This document shows, piece after piece, positions 31,491-42,149 of a stretch of 64,000 nt of DNA (its first letter is position 1; the number at the start of each line of letters is the position of its first letter). Position numbers and translations under genes: made by a program. Source of the stretch: Orychophragmus violaceus (lineage: Eukaryota > Streptophyta > Magnoliopsida > Brassicales > Brassicaceae); assembly GCA_030180135.1 (NCBI GenBank), contig CM058235.1:94049006-94113005 (forward strand), read 5' to 3'. Under the pieces are notes generated by a model. The model saw nothing but the letters and a program-made list of their open reading frames with translations. It was not told the DNA's origin and did not search any database.

Positions 31491-34400
31491 TGTTACAAAA
31501 TGCTAAATTTATCAAATAGCATGGAGAATCCTTTAATGGAGGTTTGGGGATTTATGGGATCGTCCAGAATGTTTCTAAAATATTAAACCCGAAAAACTGT
31601 TAAACCGAGCAATGGAAGAAGTGGGATTATTGGTTGGTTAATGATGGTTTAAGAAGTGATTTGGCAACCAAAAATTCCCAGAAGGACACTTGTCTCCTCC
31701 CCATGTCGCCACTTCTCTCCTCTTGCATGCATGCATGAGAGAATTCAATGAATCCTTCTCCCATGCAAGCAAACATCTTGTCTAATTCATTGTTCCACCA
31801 AACCACTCTACTCTCTCTATCTCTCTCGACACTCCCTCTCTCCAGACTCATCATCAAACCCAGAAACTCATCCCAAAGCTTTGCATCTTCATCCCAAACC
31901 CAAGAACATTCTTCATGTTCTTCATTTCTTCTTATGCAAGAAATCCCATATCTTGTGATCTAAGCCAAATCTCTCCAAACCACTTGTACCACTGAGCTTG
32001 CCTTGTTCTCCTCTTCAACCGCCGCCGGTTAGCCGCCTCATCACCACCGGAGGACCGCCGTAGAGTCGCCGGAGGAAGCCGCCGGTGCTTCTCCTCCATT
32101 TGCTTCTTCCACAAGAAATTCCATAACTTCCTCTCTTTAAACCCAAATCTTGATCTACAAAGCCCTATAGCTTCACCTCAGTCTCCTCTTTCTTCTCCAG
32201 CCAGCCGCCGCCATTGTAACCACCGGAGTTTGCCGGAATCCGGCTTAAGGAGCAACTGCTTCTTTAGGGTTTGTGAATCTCTTCATTACTTCATTGATTT
32301 TGGTTATTTTGAGGTTAGAAATGAGTAGATCTGGTGATTCTGAGAAGATTGATAGGTGGTTCGCCGTTGGAAGCCGCCGGAAAAGTAGTCTCCGCCGCCG
32401 GTCAACCTCCGCCGCCGTGGTCAACGCCGGAGCTCCGCCGCCGGTGAAGCTCCTCCGCCACCAAAGTGAAGCCGGTTCTTCAGGGAGTCTATTGGTACAG
32501 TTTGATCAGAATTTGGGATTTGGTTTGAGGTTGATTAAACCGGGTCAAAGTGATTTGAACCGGTCAACGGTTCAATCTCAAACCGGTTTAATCAAACCGG
32601 TTTATTTTGGGGAAAATTGGATCGGTTTATTCAGTGGTTTATTGGTTCAGTGACTCAAGTGTGTTCGGGATTCGGAGTTCGAGGTTCGGAAGTTCGGGAA
32701 TTCACATTCACATCGAGATTGTCGTTCCGCGACTATTTTGTGAGTCGGCTCGAAAACTCGTAGATTCATTTAGACCGGGAAATACTAAACCGTAGTATTA
32801 GGTTGCATACCCGTTATTCAAAATGAATAGTAATTAATAAATAATCGGACGTTTAATGATAAACTGAATAGGACCGAATTAATCATTCTAGGGTTTAAAG
32901 AATTAAATGAATAACCGATTGTGTGCCGCTAGGTTGCTAGTAAAATATTGTTTGTTGCATTCATATAGACCGTTGAATAGGACCGTATATGCATATATAT
33001 AAGTATAAATAAAAAGTATTAATGAATCTATATACGAGAAATTAAGACGACCTTAAAATATGAATTAACCTAAACGAACGTATAGAGTATTATAACGGGA
33101 TCGGGTCATAGGTTAATTAGCGGGAATTGGGTAATGAATCAATTAGTTAATAATGATATGTCGGGGAGTTAGTAAGTTTACTAACTCTAAACCGACAGAT
33201 CGAGAATGTTGTTAAAAGATACTTAGGATGGTTAATAAGGAAGTGGTGTGTGTTGTAAGCCGTCTACGGGTTAGCAATCCGCTAACCCAAGGTAGCGGAT
33301 GAGAAATGATTAAACGACTTAGAAACCCTAATAGGCCTGCTTGTGGTGTGATTGTTGTGATTGTGGTGATTGATTGTGATTGCGTGATTATTATGATTGT
33401 TGTTGTGAGTTTTGTGTGCAGGCTTATTAGACTGCTCGGTGTTGGGCCGAGCAGTTATTGTGGACACTTATTCCGGTCACGGACCGAGTAAGTTAGTTGG
33501 TGCTAACTAGGTGTCTTACCTAGTCAGAGCGGGTGGTGTGGTAGTGTAGAGGCTTGCGGAATGGTTGGGGGTTTATTGATTATTGTTGATAATGATTGCG
33601 TGATATGTGCTAGAGTCCCAGTGAGTCTGCGTGTTTACATTTCTGCACTAGGACTCTAGGGTGCGTTAGATTCCGCAAGCCTAGGTTTTGTTTACGTTCC
33701 GGTACTTCCGACCCGATTGGATCCTCGGGTTTTACCTAACCGGATCACGGTGATTCCGGTTATGGTGTTAACCTATCAGGTGACGCCGGTAGGTGTGTGA
33801 TTCGGAGAATACGGGGTCATGTCCTATGGCCGAATCACATGGAAACTCGGGCTATCTAGGGGTAATCCGAGTCACCGCGTATCGATGGACGGAGAACGGT
33901 GTCCTATTCGTAGGGACCTTGTGTACACGTTTAGGAGTCGTGGGTTAGTTACCATATAGGTGACGATGTAAACCCATGGAAGTTACCGAGTTCGTGGGGC
34001 CCAATGTTGTTTTATTATTCTTTTATTGCGCGATAGATAGATCGAGTCCAATCGAGGACATGTGCCGCAGTGCCTTCGATTTCCTTTAATTCTCTTTATC
34101 TTTGGCATTGATTGTGTGTTGTGGGTTTATCACGACGTGGTAGTGCGTGATCGACCGTTTATTCTTGCTGATTGTTATTTTGGGTTTTGGGGCGGGAATC
34201 TGTAGACTCTGGATAGACTAGAAGCCATTAGTGGGAAGCCGATTCACTGGGTGATCTTAGATCGCTCATTAGACTCTTTTTGTGTTTTTTTTTCAGGTTT
34301 AGCAGCGACGGACGCGGGAGGTCCTCGGTGTAGCTTCGGGATTGCTTGTGGCGGTTTTTGATTCGGGATTTTGGTTGTTTATTTTGGTTCGGCATTATCT

Positions 34401-34762
34401 CTTTGTTGTGTGTTTGATTTCATTGTATGCTTGCAATGACGATTGTTTGTAAAATCTTATTAAACATTGTACTCGATCTTTAATTACTTGAAAATGAAAT
34501 TGTTTCCCTGATATGAGGTTGAAGTCCGAACAGACACAACTCATTGAAGTAGTACAAGTAGTACTGCTTGTACTATGGAAATGAGGATAGCGAGGTCAAA
34601 GACAAATTGGTGTGAGCCATTATCTTAAACTGGTCTATCTCTGGCTTCGTCCTGTGACGAACTTTTCCCGTTCGACTTGCTCGGGTTCGATCGGTCATGT
34701 TCTTGTTTGATTGTTGACCAGTCAGCTCGACGGTCAGCGGAGAATGGGAAAGGGGCGTTACA
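31491..34762 (+). repeat. Probable chromovirus-type solo LTR, 3.27 kb
   Basis: The segment starts TGTTACAAAATG and ends GGGGCGTTACA, typical chromovirus LTR ends, with no primer-binding site or pol. A CT-rich leader-like stretch (about 31,790-31,850) and CCGCCG-rich blocks (about 32,010-32,460) argue for plus orientation, as does a TTATTAAA-type 3' signal near 34,455. Its last ~150 bp are clearly homologous, inverted, to 60407-60552. No flanking duplication is visible (CGGAG against GGGGG), so it probably arose with or after a deletion of gypsy sequence. Open frames inside, including a His/Asn-rich one near 33,300-33,470, show no known domain. It could instead be a composite of two fragments. 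Confidence 0.6.
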
Positions 34763-34772
34763 GGGGGGTTAC
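34763..34772 (+). other. gypsy polypurine tract remnant
   Basis: GGGGGGTTAC sits directly before the 3' LTR. It is apparently all that is left of the gypsy 3' interior on this side. Confidence 0.6.
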
Positions 34773-35394
34773 TGTTATATATGGGTTTAGCACCCATCCA
34801 CTTAGAAGGCCCAATATCTATTCTCTATACAAAGGTCGACCCAACAGAAACAAACTCGGCCCAACAAGCCAAAAGCCCGAACACACACACCAAAAACCGA
34901 GCCCACTGCTATCGGTTCGGCTCGGCTCGGCCTACGACAACAAATCAGCTCGGCTCCACTAACAACCAAAGGAATGTATGGCTCGGCCCATCTCGTCATC
35001 AAGTACGGCCCATCCGCACGAGCTCGACAAGTGGTCAACGGCCTACATAAAGTACGACCGTATTTTACTATAAATAGGAGTCGTCACTGTACATTAATGT
35101 AACTTTTTGGGATTTGTGCACATCTTACTACTTTCTCTCTCTAGAATTAATATCTCTCAAACTATAAAACCAAGTTTGTCTTTCGACAGCTCGGGATCTC
35201 ATTTAATACAACACGCTCGTTACCGAGCATCTCTTTCTTCATTACTTAACATCGAGCATCCATCTCTTTCCTGATTCATCACCGAGCCTAGTCGGTTCTT
35301 CCCTAGAGATAAACTTTGACCCTCGGACCCGAGCACGTCAACTCTCCCGAGCAAGACGCGCTTCTTAACCTGTGTGACAAGCTCGGTTATCACA
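34773..35394 (+). repeat. gypsy 3' LTR
   Basis: A 622-bp partner of 12052-12662, ending at the second ATAGT duplication. It carries an extra segment (CGACAACAAATCAG region, about 34,930-34,950) where the 5' LTR has more CTCGG units. Confidence 0.93.
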
Positions 35395-35399
35395 ATAGT

Positions 35400-35448
35400 G
35401 TGAGATTTGTTTGATTTAAAACTCCGCCTCATTTTCATTTATTCTTTT
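35400..35448 (-). promoter_or_regulatory. Displaced transporter upstream sequence
   Basis: About 50 bp of non-repeat sequence lie between the gypsy right duplication and the LINE poly(A) end. By position this is the native upstream sequence of the transporter gene at 9467-12003, now 23 kb away. Confidence 0.7.
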
Positions 35449-36216
35449 GTTTTTTTTTGATCAAATAACCATTCATTCATAACTAAACTTAAGAGTTTAT
35501 ACTTAGATAGGACCAGAGCTAAGACTGATTTTGTCACTGAATCAGCTGCTCTTTTACAATGTTACAAAGATGAGGAATAAAAACAAAGTCGATAAACTCA
35601 AAAGAGTTACTGAAAAAGAAAATGTCATAAAGGATACTGACTAACTCTCCTCTACTCTTTTGGATCTCAACAATACAACTATTGTTTGAGAATTCAAAAG
35701 AACAATGAGTGCATTAGCAACAGAAACTGTCATAACAGCTAAGCAAATAGCAAACGCTTCTGCAATGAACCCTAAAGAAACAAAGGGTCGAGAGGACGAA
35801 ATATCATGGAAAGAATGCGAGAATACGCCACCTGAACCGCAAAGACCTGAGTCTGCATCCCAGGTAGCGTCGACGTGTATATGGAGAGTGTCCGATCGTA
35901 GTGGAAGGCTGGATTGACCCTGCGGATGAGCTACAACTGAAGGACGGAGCCGCATCTTTGTCTCTTGAGAGTCCTGTCATTCCTTGGCTGCAATGATTGC
36001 ATTCCTGACCACATCGCTAGCATCCAGTCTTCGGTCTTCAAAGGTAAGTAAGTTGTGGGCTTTCCAGAGAGCCCATAACACCCATGGCCATAAGGGAATC
36101 GATAGACCGACTAGAGGTAAAGTGCGAGCTGAGTCTCGAACAGAGGATCTTTGAATACCTTTTCGACTCGTAAGAGTCACGTCACTCGCGCTACCACTAA
36201 ACGCTACCACTACATA
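35449..36216 (-). pseudogene. 5'-truncated LINE remnant, RNase H end
   Basis: A minus-strand frame (36210-35641) has one in-frame TGA at about 35,979-35,977 where tryptophan is usual (AAKE then Q). It carries the end of the RT-associated region (PLWPWVLWALWKAHNLLTFEDR) and an RVT_3-type RNase H domain (HIHVDATWDADSGLCGSGGV, FIAEAFAICLAV). The short T-run at 35,449-35,459 on the plus strand is the poly(A) end. It also lies in the original upstream region of the transporter gene. Confidence 0.82.
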
Positions 36217-38030
36217 TTACCTTATTACTCTTGTGTGAAGTTCCTATTTAAAAATTCGCGCTATCTGTTGGGAGTTTTCAAGAAGATATCTTATATACGC
36301 ACAAGGAAAAAAAAAAGAGGAGACATAATGCGGAAACCACCTCCCCGAGAAAAAGAAGACCAAACCGAGCGATAACTGACCTCGATAGAAGATTGGCTTG
36401 GGTTAGTAATTATAACAACATCCATGACCAAAAATCCATCTTCTCACTCGACGAACAACGATGTCACCCCTGAAAGTCCCACAAGCCTCTAGCGCAAAAA
36501 AACACAACGCAAAGATCACCCCCCCCCCCCCAAAAGCACCACGAAATCCATCCCTCCCTCCGAAACCCTTGGCTACGCATAAACATGTTCCCAACCAAAT
36601 CTTCATGGCCTCCCGAGACACACCCTAAACAAACAAAACATATCAATAAAAAACATTACCCCAGTACTTCGGGAAATAAACATGATCATGGACCGCCTCG
36701 CTTGCAACATCTCTGTACGAGCAAAAAAGAGAGGCTTAAGATAAATGGGATCCCTACTTCCAAATATAGTTGGACAAATCTGATGGTAACAAAATGATTT
36801 TTACTGAACGTAATGCCCACGGTTTGGATATACCGCACAACGACCCACTCCTTATCGAATTACAAATTTGTGATTGTGAGGTCAGTCGGGCTCCGATAGA
36901 CACCGCGAGTTTGGTCGATTTAGGGTCCAAATAGACGCTGGACAAAATAAAACTCAAAGGATACGAGCTTAAACCAAGGATCAAACCACTCATAAGATTC
37001 CACCTCGACACAATGATGACGATGTGCACCGTCAAACTTCTAGTGCATGCTAGCGATATCATGAAACTCGTGAAATTCATGGTCTTAGAAAAACTGTCAT
37101 ATATAATGTAATCATGGGAACACCATGGTTGTATGCGATGAAAGAAATTCCTTCGACCTATCACCAATGCATCAAGTTCTCAACCTAATGTGGAGTGTAC
37201 AACATAAAAGGAAGCAAAAATGTATCACGAACATATTTTGTTACCGAGCATAAACTACAGTTTTTTTCATCTGGGTACAACCAAATAATGATGCATCCAC
37301 ACGATAGGGAGAAGACGACATTCATAATTGATTGAGGAACATATCGCTACAGGATCATGCCTTTCGGCCTGAAGAACGCCGGGGCTACGTACCAATGACT
37401 AGGAAATAGGATGTTCGACGACCAACTTGGTCATACCATGGAAGTATACAACGGCGACATGCTCATTAAATCCTTGACGACACGAAACCATGTAAACCAT
37501 ATTCGTACTTTTTTCTTTGACAAACTCAAGCTGTATTACATGATACTGAATGCGGCTAAATGAACCTTCAATGTCACTTCAGGAGAATTTTTGGAATACA
37601 TCGTCATACGCAGGGAATCGAACCTAACCCCAAGAAAATAACAACTATACCCAAACTACCCTCCCCAAGGAATGCCCGAGAATTACAGAAACTTATAGGA
37701 CCCATACCCACCTTCAATTGCTTCATCTCAAGATCAACATACAAGTGCCTTCCATTCTAACAATTACTCTAGGGAAACAAGTAGTTCATATGGAAAGATA
37801 AATGTGAGGAGACCTTCCAACATTTCAAAGAGTGTTTGACGACACCGACCACCTTAGCCAACCATAGGAAGAAGAAATATTGTTCTTGTACATCCCGATA
37901 ACCAGTTCGGTATTGGCGTACAAATAAAGGAAGAACGGGGCGAACAAAAAGCGATATTGTACGTTAGGTAAGTGCTCGATGATGTAGAGATTAGATATCC
38001 CGCCTTGGAGAAACTCACCTTGGCCGTCAT
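36217..38030 (+). pseudogene. Old Ty3/gypsy (Tat-like) remnant, left part
   Basis: A degenerate primer-binding region near 36,257 (GCGCTATCTGTTGGG) resembles that of the gypsy element at 12665. Protease-like peptide appears around 36,795-37,080 (PHNDPLLIELQICDCEVSRAPIDT). RT-like peptide appears around 37,330-37,500 (YRIMPFGLKNAGATYQ, MEVYNGDMLIKS, with Asn-Gly replacing the catalytic residues). An RT/RNase H linker follows at 37,560-37,760 (IEPNPKKITTIPKLPSP) and an RNase H piece ends at EKLTLAV. Many stops mark it as ancient. It is interrupted at the GTCAT site (38026-38030) by the LTR concatemer and continues at 59961. Confidence 0.82.
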
Positions 38031-38257
38031 TGTAACATCCCGGAACCGGGAGTCTGACCACACCCTAAACGTTTGGGCTGTCCATGGAACCAGAAGGTGA
38101 AAACTCACGATCCAAATGATCTATAAGAGTGTCCCGTGGGCAGAATGAAGTCAAACTCAACTGGGCGGGAGTTTGACCTAAAGGGAAGAAGCTGAATGCA
38201 AAGGGTTTAGCTAAAATGAGCTGGACAACCGAGCTAAACAGCTACTAAAGTTGAAGG

Positions 38258-38280
38258 CCAGCTTAGCTCAGCTAAGCTGG
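38258..38280. repeat. LTR hairpin 1 (11-bp arms)
   Basis: CCAGCTTAGCT and its reverse complement are separated by a single C. The hairpin is repeated at the matching place in LTRs 2, 3, 4 and 6 and deleted in LTR 5. Confidence 0.9.
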
Positions 38281-38302
38281 AGTGTAAGAGTGTGGAACCA
38301 GC

Positions 38303-38329
38303 TGATCAGCTAGTGTCACTAGCTGATCA
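38303..38329. repeat. LTR hairpin 2 (13-bp arms)
   Basis: TGATCAGCTAGTG and its reverse complement are separated by one T, 22 bp after hairpin 1. It is also present in LTRs 2, 3, 4 and 6. Its position upstream of the TATA box suggests a U3 regulatory or structural element. Confidence 0.9.
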
Positions 38330-38413
38330 AGACCCCCACCAATGGGCAAGGTGTCCATTCGCAAGCCAAAAGGCAACCATTCCCTTTGGGCGGTTATGGG
38401 CGTTTCTTGGGTC

Positions 38414-38421
38414 TATAAATA
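38414..38421 (+). promoter_or_regulatory. Putative LTR TATA box inside an inverted repeat
   Basis: TATAAATA is embedded in GGGTCT-N7-AGACCC (38409-38427). It is conserved in every LTR copy that retains the region. It is the best candidate for the U3 core promoter, which would place U3 at only about 380-400 bp and leave a very long R/U5. Confidence 0.65.
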
Positions 38422-38929
38422 AGACCCTTGGGGTCACTTTTGGGCACGTTACACCCTGGGAAAAAGCCCAGAATTTCTCTAAGGCACAAGCCATAAAACC
38501 GAGAGTTTAAGAGAGGGAAAGAGAGGCCGGCCGCTTAATAAAGTTGCCGGTGAGAAGAGGATCAAGAGACGGGATTTGTTGGTGGTTCATGGAGTGAACA
38601 AAGAGGAGCAAAGGCTTCAAACACGGCTAAGGACCAGGGCAAAACCGTTGCTTACCTAAGGTTAGGATCCGCGTCCTCTCTATCTCGGCCACGGCCAAAC
38701 CGCTAGGCCATTGGTCGCATTTAGATGCAGGCCGGATGATTACGCTCCTCTACTCACTCACTGGAATAGATCGGTTGACTAAGGAGAAGTTGGCTTAAGA
38801 AATCGGTTCAATTGTCCTTAAGAAAACACGGTCGGCCGAAGGCCTAGACCGTGAACTGATCGGTGGGCGTGATCGTGATGATGCGCGCGCATGGACTGAA
38901 AGGCTCGGACGGTTAAGCGCGAGCTAACG

Positions 38930-39980
38930 AGCATCTGTTGGGGCGGATGGTCGAGACTCGGGAGACTGGACGCGAGCGGTTCGTGTGCGGACTAACGAGA
39001 AGTTGGGTCATGCGCCTTCACGGCCAAGCGATCGGTACAGGCGAAGGAGCGGACGATCACGGGCTGTCGCGAACGATCGCGTCTGTCCATGGACAGTCGC
39101 GACACTTCGCGAACGGTAGCGTCCGTTCGCGGTCAAGCGCAACCGTCAGGAAGACGAGCGCGGATGATCGCGGCCCATGCGCCAGCGACCGTGGACAAAC
39201 CGCTCACGACCACAGGATCGTCGTGTATGACCGGGGAAGCGCGAACGGTTCAATGAACCGGATTGACGCGACTAGACTGACGGGCAGGTTAACGGGATAG
39301 TCGAATGATCGCTCGGCCACAGGACAGTCGCGATTCATCTTCGGATAGTCGCGACCGTTGGGGCTGAACATCGCGACTGTTCGCTACGATCACGCTGGTT
39401 TACGTCGTACGTACGCCCAAGGATCGCGGTTGATTCCGAGCGTACAAGCAGACCGGTATACGACGATCACTGCGCGGCAGACTGATCGCGACGGAATGAT
39501 CGCGACAGACTGATCACGGCAAAACGATCGCGGCAGTTAGATCGCGGCCCAGGCGGATGGTCGTGACTGTCACGGACAGTCGCGTCAGTTCGCAAAAGGT
39601 TGCGTCTACTTGCGGTTTGACGTAACCACTGTCGGACGATCGCGGACAAGTTCGCGGTACACGAATGGACGGTACAGTCGTGTGGACAGTTGCAGATCAT
39701 CTACGGATGGACGCGCCTGTTGGCTGATCGTCGCACCCATACCCGAACAGTCGCGTCTCTTCGCGGACTGACGCAACGGTTCAAAGATCGCCAGCGATCA
39801 GAACGTGCGGCCAGTCCGGTTGGGCAGCGATCACGGTAGGATGCGGATGGCCTGACGAACAGGAACACGCGAGTGTTGCCGAGTACGCTCGGCGATGCTG
39901 CCGCATCCTCGTTGCGTCAAGCCATTGCGCTAATGAATCGACGATCGCGGTACGACCGAGAGACACTCGGACGACCCGAG
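38930..39980 (+). repeat. CpG-dense GATCGCG/GTCGCG block within the LTR
   Basis: About 1 kb dominated by words such as GATCGCG, AGTCGCG, TTCGCG and ACGATCG, much more CpG-rich than the flanks. It recurs in LTRs 2, 3, 4 and 6 and is mostly lost from LTR 5. Open frames of 60-136 codons here are Arg/Ser/His-rich and appear because the block has few stops; they show no protein domain. Confidence 0.75.
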
Positions 39981-40985
39981 TGATCATGTAAGGTCATGGC
40001 AATTGACGGGATTATCAGACTTGACGGGATTATCAGACTTGGCGGGTCCATGTCCAATATACCGTTGGGATTGATCAGAAGATCAATCGCGGTTAAGTTC
40101 GGACTAACGGGAGGGCATGAGTTGGACTGTGGATAGGATCGGGGAAATCGTGTGGTCGAAACGCGTGCGGACCGGTCTATCAGTTAAAAGAACTGGGTCG
40201 ACGGCCGACGGTACGAACCAAGGATCAGACCATCCACGGAAATGATCGAGAGGATCATTCCAACCTTGTACCGATCGTTGGGCTGGCGATACTAAGGAAA
40301 ACCGGTTCACAAACTGGTTATACCTAAAGGACTGGGGTCGGTCTAAGGGTAAAGGATGCAGGAATCAAAACATGGTTAAGTCAAGGCAACAATTGAGAAA
40401 GGGAAAACGAGCTAAGGAATGATCGAGATGAAAAGGTGGTCAAAGGAAGAACCAGAAGACCTCTCTTGCGCCTTTTCATGTGGGGATGGTTGGTTGAATG
40501 ACTTGGTACAAGGGAGGTATGTTCTAAGAGTTCGAGGATCAAACGAGTTAAGCTGGACGCCAAGCTAAGTTCACACCGACTCCACCTAAAAGGCTAAGGT
40601 ACGAGTTAAGTACTCGAATGATCTAAAGTATGGATAAAAGAAAATAGTTGAATGGAACAAACTAAGTAAAAGACTTAGGTTGTTAGAATGGATAGATAAG
40701 AACGGAACCTCGAAAGAGTTTTGAAGGAAACTAAATAAGATTATAAGAGGTTCTTGGACGGATCGTTCTTTAGAAGAACGATTGAAATGGTTAAGTAGAA
40801 TTTCCGCTGCGTATTGATTAAGTATGAAGGATCGAAGACTAGAAGTCAATAAGAGATCCGAGGAATACTTAATCCTAAAGAAAAATTTAAAATAGGACTG
40901 AATTTAGGGTGGTTCAGGCCAGGGCTTGGCCTGATCGGTTGAACGCATCGACCGTGGCCTAGGGTGGCCAGGTTGGGGCTTCACA

Positions 40986-42149
40986 AATGGTATCAGATCG
41001 GAGTTGTTTCTAGGACGATGCTCTCGTAATTGGTGACTTGCAGAGACAAGTGCACCAAGGACGCACTTAGTCTTGGGCAGACTTTGAGAACAAGTCCAAT
41101 GGGAAGTACCTTTCAGCTGAGTATGGGATCAATTGGAAGGTCGTATGTTCCAACCGAGTATGGGATCGGTTGGGAGATTAGTTCCCGGATATGGATCAAG
41201 GTCGCAAGACGGTGTGGGGGTGAACCGGAAGGCCAAATCACGGGAAAGTGGTTGGCCGAACCGGGAGGGACCTGGGGGTGAATCGGAGGGCGAAATCACG
41301 GGAAGTGGTTGGCCTAACCGGGAGGGACCTGGAGGAGAACTGCGTTGGCTCAAAAGACAAAGTGTCCTGCTGACCCGGGAAGGACCTAAAGAGGAAATGG
41401 AATCAGTTGGGGCTGATAACCATTCCTCTAGAAACCGCACCAAAAGTACCACTTGCAGAAACAATGGAAGCGCACTTTGGAAGTGTAGAAAGCAAGTAGA
41501 GTATGTGCGAAGTGCAACGGCGGGGACATAGGAGCCTAAAGCTGTTTGCAAGATAAGGGGAAGGAAAGTGACAAGGAAAGACCAATGATTTGCTTCCATT
41601 GTAAAGCAGTAATCAGAAGTAAAACGTGGAAGTGAAAGTCGAACGGTAAAGGCTAAGCGCTAACCGAAGACGCCACGGGTTTACGAACTGGTTAGGGACA
41701 TTGGCGTGGCCGAGTCCTATAGTGCATTTTTGGTCAGTCACTGAACCCCACTTCCTCGAATGTATTCTGGGAATTACGTTTGGGGAAAAGGGTTAGGTTG
41801 CTTGCATTTGGAATGCGTAAGGACCTTAACCGAGGTCGAGTCCTGGAGGGAACAAAGGCCTGAGGTCGAGTCCTACATGGAACAAAATACCTGATTATGA
41901 TCTAGAAAGAGATTTACTAAGATCGGGAAACTAAGATCAAGTCCTTGGAGGGCGAGGATCAAGTTTCGGGTCAAATCCGGAAGGATTGTGATCGGGATTG
42001 ACTAAGTCTAAGACAAGACAAAAATCAGGGAAATGATTAAGTCTTGACGGACGAAGGTCAATGGGGAATGGAAAGGGTCCTAAGGTTTGAACGGGATAAA
42101 CACCTTAAGTCGGATTCGGGGACGAATCCCTTTTAAGGGGGGTAGGACT
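40986..42149 (+). other. Concatemer interior 1
   Basis: 1,164 bp. The primer-binding site is the variant TGGTATCAGATCGG (40988). Near 41,585-41,605 a possible gag zinc-knuckle relic reads MICFHCKA. The polypurine tract TTTTAAGGGGGGTAGGACT ends at 42149. There is no intact gag or pol. Confidence 0.9.

Larger units (their letters stand above)
12052..35394 (+). mobile_element. Ty3/gypsy (Tat-type) LTR retrotransposon with nested insertions
   Basis: The LTRs are at 12052-12662 and 34773-35394, and the flanking 5-bp duplication is perfect (ATAGT at 12047-12051 and 35395-35399). Of the 23.3 kb, most is later insertions: copia B, the Athila-like element and a solo LTR. The own coding remains are gag (12715-14296), gag tail/protease/RT linker (21498-22659), and RT, RNase H and integrase start (29276-31464). 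An archaeal-type RNase H domain between RT/RNase H and the integrase marks the Tat lineage. Multiple stops, a deletion in the RT and loss of most of the integrase make it inactive. About 13 substitutions and an indel near 12,195/34,930 separate the LTRs by eye. Confidence 0.95.
38031..40985 (+). repeat. Concatemer LTR 1
   Basis: 2,955 bp. It lacks the TAGGCGAATGGTCA segment present near the CACCAATGGG site in LTRs 2, 3, 4 and 6. It carries an extra copy of a ~21-bp TTGACGGGATTATCAGAC unit (about 40,000-40,040). Confidence 0.94.

Noticed and set aside
31627..31963. Small Ser/Leu-rich open frames at the start of the solo LTR
   Set aside because: They come from a CT-rich leader-like stretch, have no domain, and both strands are open.
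33282..33491. His/Asn-rich small protein
   Set aside because: Reads out of a GTTGTTGTGATTG-type low-complexity stretch inside the solo LTR; no domain.
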